64,000 bases of DNA from Hyphomicrobiales bacterium (GTDB lineage Bacteria > Pseudomonadota > Alphaproteobacteria > Rhizobiales > Rhizobiaceae). The position numbers and the translations under genes are program-made. Shown in pieces: positions 54,903 to 62,032 of this stretch (position 1 is the first letter of the stretch; each line of letters opens with the position of its first letter). The notes below the pieces were generated by a model that was given only the letters and a program-made list of their open reading frames with translations, had not been told where the DNA came from and searched no databases. Location of the stretch: positions 183,881 to 247,880 of the forward strand of contig UCMW01000003.1 in NCBI GenBank assembly GCA_900473745.1, written 5' to 3'.

Positions 54903-55219
54903 CGAATAATCCGGACTGACAAGATGTATCCGCCGTCCTTGCGGATCGACGTGAGAACGTCGCGGGTCACCCAGTCCTGGAAGGACTTGGCATCTTCCTT
55001 CCTGGATTTCAGGACTAGCTTGTAGAGTGCGGACTCCGAGATCAGCTTCATCCTAATGCTAAAACCATTAGGTTGATGCAGGGTATCTAGGCGGAGTTCC
55101 TCGGGGGAAAGTCGCCTGTAATGGTTCTGGTCCGAACCGTTCGAAGGTGCTGCGTGTAGGTCCAGGCATTCGCAGACATCCGCCGCGACGAACCACGGGG
55201 ACCCGTCGATGTCCACCAC
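54899..55219 (-). CDS. Bro-N domain protein, shortened phage antirepressor
   Basis: 106 aa from a GTG. SPWFVAADVCECLDLH, LISESALYKLVLKSRK and FQDWVTRDVLTSIRKDGGY are diagnostic of Bro-N. The start lacks the usual first strand; codons upstream in the same frame read KDHRVRVVDIDG as in full-length proteins, but a stop intervenes about 25 codons further up and no ATG is present. No KilA-C/Ant C-terminal domain follows. It may be a remnant, or a product started at an unusual codon. Confidence 0.75.
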   Translation of the reverse strand: MVDIDGSPWFVAADVCECLDLHAAPSNGSDQNHYRRLSPEELRLDTLHQPNGFSIRMKLISESALYKLVLKSRKEDAKSFQDWVTRDVLTSIRKDGGYILSVRIIR

Positions 55220-55860
55220 GCGAACGCGGTGATCTTTGAGGCCTGTGGAAAACCATGGCGCCAGGCCCGATTCTCCACAGGTTTATCTAGCCAACGGAGA
55301 TTGATTTGCAGAGATGTCGCCGACGCCTCAAGAAACTAAAAGGCAATCAAGTCTTTGTCCTGACTCAAGAAAGGCGAGTTTTGATTCGGTCGGATTCGGA
55401 AACGATTCCCAGATTGCCTTGTCAACAGCGAATCCCTTCGCTAACCTCGAGCGATCTTCCGTAAGGGAGAAACGAAACAGGCCCCACCGAAATGGAGCCT
55501 GTCGCACTTACAGGGGAAGACTGGTTTGGCGAGGGTCCGCGGTGCAACGCGGCCATCGTCGGCAGTGGGAAATAACAAACTCCCATTGCCCCAGTCGGAA
55601 CCGCCAGTAGTCAATTACGGACACTGGCCGGTGGATAGGGCAAGCTATGCGCATTGCCTACCTCCTTCCGAAGAAGAAAGTAAGATGGTCTTACCAACCC
55701 TCCGTCGGATCATCCGCCGAAGCTGGATAACCTCCCGAGAAATGGCGACTAAGCCGCGTCGAGCTGATTCACATCTACCGAAAGTATCGGTCTTTGACGG
55801 TTGGTGCGCAAGTGAAAGGCGCACTTATGCCGGTTATTCACAGTTGATGGACGAGTTAAT
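55220..55860. other. Region between Bro-N and integrase, no supported gene
   Basis: About 640 bp. A TTG frame (55526-55876) has a fair ribosome-like AGGGGAAG but no family resemblance and poor composition. An 8-bp inverted repeat CCTGTGGA/TCCACAGG flanks 55242-55281. A terminator-like hairpin is at 55478-55503. Otherwise nothing clear. Confidence 0.45.
55478..55503 (-). terminator. Possible terminator downstream of the integrase
   Basis: On the minus strand the ACAGGC arm pairs with GCCTGT around a C/G-rich interior, followed by TTTCGTTT. Lies about 360 bp past the integrase stop. Confidence 0.4.
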
Positions 55861-57306
55861 TTACTCGGTTACCTGAGGGCGCATGGGTTCCGCTGGGGTC
55901 TCCTGCGGTATAGGATCGGCTTCCCGGTTCTTCACCTCGTGCGCCTTCTTCATCGCTTCTGTCGTGATCCTCAGGCGTTCCGTTGTGCCCCCATAGGTAC
56001 GTGAACCGACATCTTTGAGGGAGTGTCCTAGGATGACATTCACCTCCCGCTCCCCTGCCCCTCCTGCTCTCAGCCAATCGGCCATGTTGTGGCGCAGTGA
56101 GTGGACTACGTGCATAGGATTGTTGGTAACAGCCCGAACGTGCTTCATAAGGGCCGCTGAGGCATTCGTGGGGCCGTTCTCGGTTCCGTACGCTTCGAAG
56201 AGCATGGCGCGTCCCTTGGCAAGCCTCAGGGCCTCCTTAGCTGCCTCAAGGGCATCCCCGACAAGCGGCACGTCACGACGGGACGCCTTGGTCTTCAATC
56301 GCCTGTCCTCGTGCCACTCAACCGAGATGTGAGGAGTGGAGCCGGTGACTTCCACATCTGACACCCGGAGTCCTGTGATCTCCCCCAGTCGGCAACCTGT
56401 CTCTTCCAGCAACCGCCACAAAAGCTGTAGCTCGGTCTTGCTGTTGGACATGATCCTGCTGCGCACCGCCTTTAAGATGCTCTCCGGGAGCGGGTCGCGC
56501 TTCTCAAGGTCTGTCTCGGTGTCGAGGTTGGCAATCGGTAGTTTGTTGAACGGATTGGTGTAGCTGTTGGTGAGGCCATGCTCTGTGATCACATGGTTTA
56601 TGACAGCCTTGATGACATTCAGTTCCCGGCGCACTGACTCCGGCTTGATCCCGGTTTCTAGGAGGACATCCCGGAAGCGTCGGGCATCTTCACGGGTGAT
56701 AGACAGCACCTCTGCATCCGCGCCGATGGTGCGAGTGAACGCCTTGGTGAGCCGGTCAACTCGCTGGACGTTCTTCTTCTCCAGAAGCGTGTCACCTGCG
56801 CACTTCTCCGCCTTGTAGAGAGTGACAGCATCGCTGAGGCGGGGAGAGGGTCGGGGAGGTGCGCCGTTCAGCAGGGACCTGACGACCAACTCTTGTGCCG
56901 CCGACATCCCCACGGGATGCCCTGAGGAGTCCAGCGGGTATCGTTCAATGATTTCTGCTGCAGCTTGCTCCCTAGCCGCATCCTCTCCGTCTGCATCATC
57001 GGGGAAGGTTGCGCGATCATGGGGGCTGCTGGGATCAAACCCGAGTTGCCGGATAAGGCTCACGCTTTCGGTATAGGTCTCGAAGGGGGACTTCTCACGG
57101 TGCCGGTCTCGGACGGCCTTAACGGCCTTCTCGTAAGCTGCGTTGACGCGCTTCCAATTCTCCGCCGCTTCCTGCGCCGAAGACCCCAGCGGAGCAACGT
57201 GCCAAGCCTTCCCGAGTGCCGCTGAGACATCCTCGGGGTACTTGCGGCGATAGCGATATCCGCTCTTGTGCTGCTGGAAATATTTCACGTTCAATGTCAG
57301 CCTCAA
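55861..57306 (-). CDS. int: Tyrosine recombinase (phage-type integrase)
   Basis: 481 aa, TTG start at 57306 with GGAGG five bases upstream. N-terminal arm-binding and SAM-like core regions, then the catalytic domain: Arg306 in TGCRLGE, HSLRH at 402-406, and nucleophile Tyr438 in SRTYGG. The N-terminal YFQQHKSGYRYRRKYPEDV and DUF6538-like start are typical of integrases from alphaproteobacterial islands. It sits next to the tRNA-Leu target, 90 bp from the attachment core, and reads away from it; it should catalyse integration and excision of the element. Confidence 0.95.
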   Translation of the reverse strand: MRLTLNVKYFQQHKSGYRYRRKYPEDVSAALGKAWHVAPLGSSAQEAAENWKRVNAAYEKAVKAVRDRHREKSPFETYTESVSLIRQLGFDPSSPHDRATFPDDADGEDAAREQAAAEIIERYPLDSSGHPVGMSAAQELVVRSLLNGAPPRPSPRLSDAVTLYKAEKCAGDTLLEKKNVQRVDRLTKAFTRTIGADAEVLSITREDARRFRDVLLETGIKPESVRRELNVIKAVINHVITEHGLTNSYTNPFNKLPIANLDTETDLEKRDPLPESILKAVRSRIMSNSKTELQLLWRLLEETGCRLGEITGLRVSDVEVTGSTPHISVEWHEDRRLKTKASRRDVPLVGDALEAAKEALRLAKGRAMLFEAYGTENGPTNASAALMKHVRAVTNNPMHVVHSLRHNMADWLRAGGAGEREVNVILGHSLKDVGSRTYGGTTERLRITTEAMKKAHEVKNREADPIPQETPAEPMRPQVTE

Positions 57307-57318
57307 AATGACCTCCGG

Positions 57319-57341
57319 GTGTACCTCAAAGTGTACCCCGG
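57319..57341. promoter_or_regulatory. Candidate integrase arm-type sites (right end)
   Basis: GTGTACC at 57319-57325 and GTGTACCCCGG at 57331-57341, between the integrase start and the right core. The 11-mer is identical to 44075-44085. Overlap with the integrase promoter region suggests integrase may also limit its own expression. Confidence 0.5.
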
Positions 57342-57367
57342 CTTACGGTCAAGACATTGAATAGATT

Positions 57368-57385
57368 GGTTTCCAAGGGGAAACC
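57368..57385 (-). other. Hairpin just downstream of tRNA-Leu inside the element
   Basis: Perfect 7-bp stem with four-base loop (57368-57374 with 57379-57385), 10 nt past the tRNA 3' end on its strand. No U-run follows. It may substitute for the lost terminator as a processing or stop signal. Confidence 0.45.
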
Positions 57386-57395
57386 TAAAATGGAA

Positions 57396-57412
57396 TGGTG
57401 CCCAGAAGAGGA
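57396..57412. repeat. att site, right junction (within tRNA-Leu)
   Basis: 17-bp core identical to 43967-43983; forms the tRNA 3' end. Confidence 0.9.
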
Positions 57413-57482
57413 CTCGAACCTCCACACCCTTTCGAGTACCAGCACCTGAAGCTGGCGCGTCTACCAATTCCGCCATCTGGGC
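57396..57482 (-). tRNA. tRNA-Leu (CAG)
   Basis: 87 nt with encoded CCA. Acceptor GCCCAGA pairs with TCTGGGC; D-arm GGCGGAATTGGTAGACGC; anticodon stem CCAGC/GCTGG with loop TTCAGGT giving CAG (57446-57448); long class II variable arm; T-arm GGTTCGAGTCC. Discriminator A. It remains intact because the element supplies the same 3' end. Confidence 0.97.
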
Positions 57483-57747
57483 GACGAGGAGCCGTGTAAA
57501 GGGACTACTTCGGCCTGTCAACCGCCATTTTGAAGTTTTCGTGTCAGCCTATCGAAAGCGCTTCGAGGCCGCCTTGTGCACACCCGCCCAAATGCCCCCC
57601 AAATGCCATGTGTATAGGGCTTGTGGCGGTTTGAAGCGGCTGGCGTTGCCGATGACGCCGTCGTGAAAAAGCCGTGATCGGACCGCTCTATCTCGCAGTC
57701 GGCGAAGCGCCTCTTGCACTCTGCCGGGACGAAAACAGGATAACGAG

Positions 57748-58212
57748 ATGAAGTTACGCTCCACTTTTTTGGCTCTGGCACTGACCGGCACCCAGTTTTT
57801 CACCCCTGTGGCGGAAGCCGCCATGCCGAAACCGGTACAGCCGGTACTGGGCCAGCAGATGGATGCTGAACAGGTCGATCTCGTCTGCGACTTCTCGGGT
57901 TGCTACGAGACCTGGGACCGTCCGCCGCCGCGCCGCCCGCGCCCGCTGCCGCCGGAATACTATCCACCATCCGTTTATGACGAGCCGCCGGTTTATCGTC
58001 CCCGCCCACGTCCGCCCGTCTATGACGAGCCCGGTTACCGTCCGCGGCCTCGCCCGCCGGTTTATGCCGATCCGGGATATCGTCCGCCTGGCCGCGCCTG
58101 GGAGCGTCATGTCGATTGGTGCCTGAACCGCTATCGGTCCTACAATCCCCGCACCAACCAGTTCCTCTCGTCGAGCGGCTACTACAAGGTCTGCCGGTCG
58201 CCCTTCAACTGA
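57748..58212 (+). CDS. BA14K-family protein, Pro/Tyr-rich
   Basis: 154 aa. Signal peptide to about residue 24 (PVAEAA). A middle with tandem Pro-Arg-Tyr units (YRPRPRPPVYDEPG repeated about three times) precedes a C-terminal BA14K domain (WCLNRYRSYNPRTNQFLSSSGYYKVCRSPF) with two conserved Cys. Such proteins are envelope-associated in Rhizobiales; the relative from Brucella is immunoreactive. Confidence 0.88.
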   Translation: MKLRSTFLALALTGTQFFTPVAEAAMPKPVQPVLGQQMDAEQVDLVCDFSGCYETWDRPPPRRPRPLPPEYYPPSVYDEPPVYRPRPRPPVYDEPGYRPRPRPPVYADPGYRPPGRAWERHVDWCLNRYRSYNPRTNQFLSSSGYYKVCRSPFN

Positions 58213-58227
58213 GCGACCAGAGTTATG

Positions 58228-58250
58228 AAGGCGGCCCCGGCCGCCTTTTT
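58228..58250 (+). terminator. Terminator after the BA14K gene
   Basis: AAGGCGGCC (58228-58236) pairs with GGCCGCCTT (58239-58247), T-run to 58250. Ends transcription from the left and separates the convergent gene at 58256. Confidence 0.85.
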
Positions 58251-58255
58251 CAATC

Positions 58256-58558
58256 TCAGCTGTCCAGCCCTTCATTGCGGCTGGCCCGGTCGACATGGCC
58301 GAGATCCCGCTCCGGATCGATGGCGTCCCGCACCTTTTGCTTCAGCTCCTTCGGCCCGGGAAAACCGCCGTCGCGCTTCCGCTCCCAGATCAGCTCCTCG
58401 TTCAGCCTGATCTCGAAGATCCCGCCTGTGCCCGGAATGAGTGCCACCTCGCCAAGGTCCTCGGCGAAGGTATGCAACAGTTCCTGTGCCATCCAGCCGG
58501 AGCGCAGGAGCCAGTTGCACTGGGTGCAGTAGGTGATCGAAATCCGGGGTTTGGCCAT
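58256..58558 (-). CDS. SelT/SelW/SelH (Rdx) family CxxC protein
   Basis: 100 aa. ISITYCTQCNWLLRSGWMAQELL carries the redox CxxC, with Cys in place of selenocysteine, then LGEVALIPGTGGIFEI and WERKRDGGFPGPKELKQ. Thioredoxin-like redox role; the partner is unknown. Three successive ATGs (58564, 58561, 58558) are possible; 58558 has the best spacing from AAGGA. Confidence 0.9.
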   Translation of the reverse strand: MAKPRISITYCTQCNWLLRSGWMAQELLHTFAEDLGEVALIPGTGGIFEIRLNEELIWERKRDGGFPGPKELKQKVRDAIDPERDLGHVDRASRNEGLDS

Positions 58559-58681
58559 CATCATCGTCCTTGCTTCACGCATAAGTTAACCGAACAAATC
58601 AACTTTTTATCTCTCGCGCAATTGCCATGCTCTCGGTGTTCCGCCAAGAGGCCAGGATTATTGTTTGCCAAGGAATTCCGC

Positions 58682-59122
58682 ATGTCCACTGAACCGAATC
58701 GTCTTTTCGTCCCCGCGCTCGCTCCCGTTTATCGCTCAGGCCATGATCTTGCAGAAACTCTGCTACGGCTTGTCGCCGGCGGCTTTCTGGTCATCCATGG
58801 TGCCGGCAAGATCGTCGATCCCTTCGGCGCCGCCCAGATGGTGGAAGGTCTCGGCTTCTATCCCGGTGTCTTCTGGTCCCCGCTGCTCGCCGCCACAGAA
58901 TTCTTCGGCGGTATCCTGCTCGCGATCGGCCTCCTCACCCGCCCGGCGGCATTCGCCGCCACCATCGTGCTCCTCGTCACCGTCTATTTTCATTGGGTGC
59001 AGCTCGATCAGGGCTTCTCAGGCGCGGAAAAGTCTCTGCTCTGGGCAGCGATGACATTCTTCTTCGTCATTCGTGGCGGCAACAGCCAGTCGGTTGATGC
59101 GCGCCTGAAAAAAACCTTCTGA
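58682..59122 (+). CDS. DoxX family membrane protein
   Basis: 146 aa with four hydrophobic segments starting at about residue 28 (LLRLVAGGFLVIHGAGKIVDPFG), the family pattern with GFYPGVFWSPLLAATEFFGGILLAIGLLTRPAA. AAGGAA before ATG 58682. DoxX proteins are linked to redox or thiosulfate metabolism in some bacteria; the role here is unknown. Confidence 0.88.
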   Translation: MSTEPNRLFVPALAPVYRSGHDLAETLLRLVAGGFLVIHGAGKIVDPFGAAQMVEGLGFYPGVFWSPLLAATEFFGGILLAIGLLTRPAAFAATIVLLVTVYFHWVQLDQGFSGAEKSLLWAAMTFFFVIRGGNSQSVDARLKKTF

Positions 59123-59219
59123 AGCCTGGGGGAGGGGGCTTCAACCAGCCCTCCCGTCTTGCCGTGATCGCAGGCGCATGCTTTCTCTGAAGCATCCGCC
59201 CACGAGATCCGATTCCCCC

Positions 59220-59924
59220 ATGCGCGTTGCCATCGTCGAGAATACCAAAGTCACCGAAGCCGGTCAGGTCGGCATCGCCCTGGCCGAAGCCGGAGCAGAG
59301 ATCGTCACGATCCGCGCCTATGCGGGTGAACCTCTCCCTGAGTTTGCCGCGCATGACGCCCTCGTTGTCTTCGGCGGCGAGCAGAATGCCCGGGACGACG
59401 AAAAGCACCCCTATTTGCCGGCGCTCGCAAGCCTGATGCGCCGCTTCGGCGACAGCGACAAGGCCGTGCTCGGCATCTGTCTTGGTAGCCAGCTGCTCGC
59501 CCGCGCCTATGGCGGCGATAATCTAATCGGTGCCGCCCCGGAATTCGGTTGGCGCAGCATCGGCCACACCGAGGCCGGCAAGGCCGATCCGGTCCTATCG
59601 GTTCTGCCCGATCGCTTTCTCTCCTTCCAGTGGCACGACGATACCTTCACCTTGCCTGAAGGGGCCGTCCATCTGGCGGAAAACGAAACCGCTCGCCACC
59701 AGGCCTTCCGCGTGGGACGCGCCGCCTATGGCTTCCAGTTCCATTTCGAGGCCAATCGCGAGGTCGTGCGCAACTGGATGACGCATTTTCCTGAGGTGAT
59801 CGAGCGCAAGGAACCCGGCTGGCTTGCCCGCCATCCCGGAATCGAGCCGACGGACGGGCATCTCTCCGACGAAGCTGGCCTGACGCTCGCCCGTGCCTGG
59901 GTCCGCCAGATCCGGCCTTCCTGA
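59220..59924 (+). CDS. Class I glutamine amidotransferase-like protein
   Basis: 234 aa. Rossmann-like start MRVAIVENTKV, nucleophile Cys in GICLGSQLLARAYGG, and the His/Glu pair in GFQFHFEAN. Resembles GMP-synthase glutaminase-like family members that handle gamma-glutamyl compounds (GuaA/PuuD-like). No synthetase domain is attached. Start ATG 59220; the frame is open to 59178. Confidence 0.85.
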   Translation: MRVAIVENTKVTEAGQVGIALAEAGAEIVTIRAYAGEPLPEFAAHDALVVFGGEQNARDDEKHPYLPALASLMRRFGDSDKAVLGICLGSQLLARAYGGDNLIGAAPEFGWRSIGHTEAGKADPVLSVLPDRFLSFQWHDDTFTLPEGAVHLAENETARHQAFRVGRAAYGFQFHFEANREVVRNWMTHFPEVIERKEPGWLARHPGIEPTDGHLSDEAGLTLARAWVRQIRPS

Positions 59925-60027
59925 GTACCGGGCCGCAGCTTAAGCCTCGAGCGACGGGCTTGACCGAAATCAAGCAGCTGTCTTGGCCAACCTGTTATCT
60001 CCGGCACGAAAGTTACGGAGTGCCCCG

Positions 60028-60621
60028 ATGTCCCTGTCCGCCTTTGCCCTTGCCGTTCTCCTCCTTCTCCTGACGCCGGGGCCGACGAATACCCTGCTCG
60101 CCGTCTCGGGCGCAGCGCGCGGCCTCAAGGCTTCCCTGCCGCTGATCGGCGCCGAGCTCGCGGGCTATCTCACCACCATCGTGCCGCTGGTCTTCCTGGC
60201 GGCCCCGCTGCTCGCCGAACAACCCGTCGCCTCTCTGGTCATCAAGCTCGCCTCGACGCTCTGGGTCCTGCTGCTTGCCGCCCGGCTCTGGACCCGCCCG
60301 CCCTCGGCCACAGAGCCCGGTGCAATTACCGCGGCGACCGTCTACGGCACGACGGTGCTGAATCCCAAGGCCCTGATCATCGGCCTCGCGCTCATTCCCC
60401 CCGCCTCCTTCGCAGCACCTGAAACGCTGGTCGTGCCGCTTCCCTACCTGGCGCTGTTCGCGGTCTTGGTGATGCTCGTTGCCACCTGCTGGTTGAGCGC
60501 CGGGGCCGCCATCCTGCGCCGTGTCGCCACCACCAATCCGCTGCTCTTCGGTCGCGTCGCCGCAAGCTTCCTCGTCGTCTTCGCCATCAGCCTTGCCGGC
60601 CGCGCCATCGGCTGGATTTGA
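60028..60621 (+). CDS. LysE-family exporter
   Basis: 197 aa with about six hydrophobic segments; the start LSAFALAVLLLLLTPGPTNTLLAVSGAARG is the family signature (PGP motif). Exports amino acids or related small molecules; substrate unknown. ACGGAG precedes ATG 60028. Confidence 0.88.
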   Translation: MSLSAFALAVLLLLLTPGPTNTLLAVSGAARGLKASLPLIGAELAGYLTTIVPLVFLAAPLLAEQPVASLVIKLASTLWVLLLAARLWTRPPSATEPGAITAATVYGTTVLNPKALIIGLALIPPASFAAPETLVVPLPYLALFAVLVMLVATCWLSAGAAILRRVATTNPLLFGRVAASFLVVFAISLAGRAIGWI

Positions 60622-60718
60622 TCGCCGTCATCCGCCCCCCTCTTGCGAGCCGTCCGCCCCCGTGCTTAATCGACATTCAATCGATTGAGATCGCTTCTGA
60701 AACCTGTGGGAGGGGGAC

Positions 60719-62032
60719 ATGAAGGCAGTGGGGACGCGCCTCCTGGCGCTCTGCTTCATCATTCTGGCGCTGGCCGTGCAGCCGGCCCAGGCAGGCTCTG
60801 TCGGAGCCGACAAGGTCATGCGCGACTGGTACCGCCTTGTGCTCGAACTGGTGCGGCACACGCCGACCTATTCGCCACCGGTTGCAAGCCGCGCCTTCGC
60901 CTATCTCGGCGTCACCGCGTACGAGGGGCTCGCCTCCGGGGATCGGACGCTGACCTCGTTGTCCGGCCAGTTGAATGGCCTCACGCCCGTGCCGCAGCGT
61001 GAAGCGGGTCTCGCCTATGACGAAGCCGTCGTCATGCAGGCAGCACTCTCCTCCGCTGCTCGCCAGCTCTTCGGCAATACCGGCCCGACCGGCCAGCGCG
61101 CCATGAAGCGTATGACGGATAAGCTGACCAAGGAGGTCTCGGCCGGTCTCGCCCCTGATCTCGTCGCCCGCAGCCAGGCCTATGGCGAAAGCGTCACCGG
61201 CCATATCCTGACCTGGTCTCAGGGCGACGGCGGCGCCAAGGTCGAGAACATGGGCTTCCCGCTGGAGTTCACGCTCAACAAGGGGCCATCGAACTGGGTG
61301 CCGACCAGCCTTGTCAACCAACAGCAACTGCCACTGCTGCCGAAATGGGGTGAGAACCGGCCATTCGCGATGCAGACGGGCAATGGCTGCCCCCTGCCGG
61401 CACCGCCCGCCTATAGCGAGGAAAAACGTTCGGACTTCCACAAGGAAGCGCTGGAGGTCTACGAGACCGTCAAGACCCTGACGCCGGAACAGCGGGCCGT
61501 CGCACGCTTCTGGTCCGATGACCCGATGCTTTCGCCAACGCCCCCCGGTCACTGGATGTTCATCGGCTTGAAGATCCTCGACGAACGCAAGGCCAGCGCC
61601 GCCGAGCATGCCGACCTGATGGCCCGTCTCGGCGTGACCCTGGCCGATGCCTTCATCGGCTGCTGGCACTCGAAATTTGAATACGACCTGCTTCGCCCCG
61701 TCACCTACATCAAGCGGGTCATCGATCCGAAGTGGGAGCCGATCCTGATCACGCCGCCCTTCCCCGAATATCCGAGCGGCCATTCCACCCAGTCGGGTGC
61801 CGCCGCCACCGTTTTGACCGCATTCTTCGGCGAAAATTTCGCCTTCACCGACAACACGCATGAAAAGGACAAGCTGCCCAACCGGAGCTTCAAAAGCTTT
61901 TGGGATGCGGCCGAGGAAGCCGGCATTTCCCGCCTCTATGGCGGCATCCATTTTCGCGCGGCGATCGAGCGCGGCCTCGATCAGGGCCGTTGCATCGGCG
62001 AGAAAGCGGTCGCCCTGAGGACACGCGGATGA
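60719..62032 (+). CDS. Vanadium-haloperoxidase / PAP2-like exported protein
   Basis: 437 aa. Signal peptide to about residue 25. A mostly helical PAP2-type domain carries the phosphate/vanadate motifs: R326 in LRPVTY, PSGHST at 352-357, and the SRLYGGIHF stretch with His411. These match bacterial vanadium-dependent haloperoxidase-like proteins; whether it halogenates or acts as a phosphatase cannot be told from sequence. Its stop overlaps the next start (ATGA), so the two exported proteins are coupled. Confidence 0.85.
   Translation: MKAVGTRLLALCFIILALAVQPAQAGSVGADKVMRDWYRLVLELVRHTPTYSPPVASRAFAYLGVTAYEGLASGDRTLTSLSGQLNGLTPVPQREAGLAYDEAVVMQAALSSAARQLFGNTGPTGQRAMKRMTDKLTKEVSAGLAPDLVARSQAYGESVTGHILTWSQGDGGAKVENMGFPLEFTLNKGPSNWVPTSLVNQQQLPLLPKWGENRPFAMQTGNGCPLPAPPAYSEEKRSDFHKEALEVYETVKTLTPEQRAVARFWSDDPMLSPTPPGHWMFIGLKILDERKASAAEHADLMARLGVTLADAFIGCWHSKFEYDLLRPVTYIKRVIDPKWEPILITPPFPEYPSGHSTQSGAAATVLTAFFGENFAFTDNTHEKDKLPNRSFKSFWDAAEEAGISRLYGGIHFRAAIERGLDQGRCIGEKAVALRTRG

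Larger units (their letters stand above)
43967..57412. mobile_element. 13.4-kb integrative element in tRNA-Leu(CAG)
   Basis: Bounded by identical 17-bp sequences, 43967-43983 and 57396-57412; the right one is the 3' end of an intact tRNA-Leu. A tyrosine integrase sits beside the tRNA with its coding strand reading away from it. The interior is visibly less GC-rich than the flanks, gene-sparse and rich in small exported or unknown proteins. No capsid, terminase, relaxase or conjugation gene is visible. It reads as a genomic island or satellite that may be moved by helpers. Confidence 0.9.

Noticed and set aside
55526..55876. TTG-started plus-strand frame running into the integrase 3' end
   Set aside because: Overlaps integrase coding sequence, no recognisable motifs; kept only as a note in the region description.
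43967..57412. Whole element as an intact prophage
   Set aside because: Integrase and Bro-N fit, but no capsid, portal, terminase, tail, lysis or replication genes are visible.
43967..57412. Whole element as an integrative conjugative element
   Set aside because: No relaxase, coupling protein or T4SS gene is seen.
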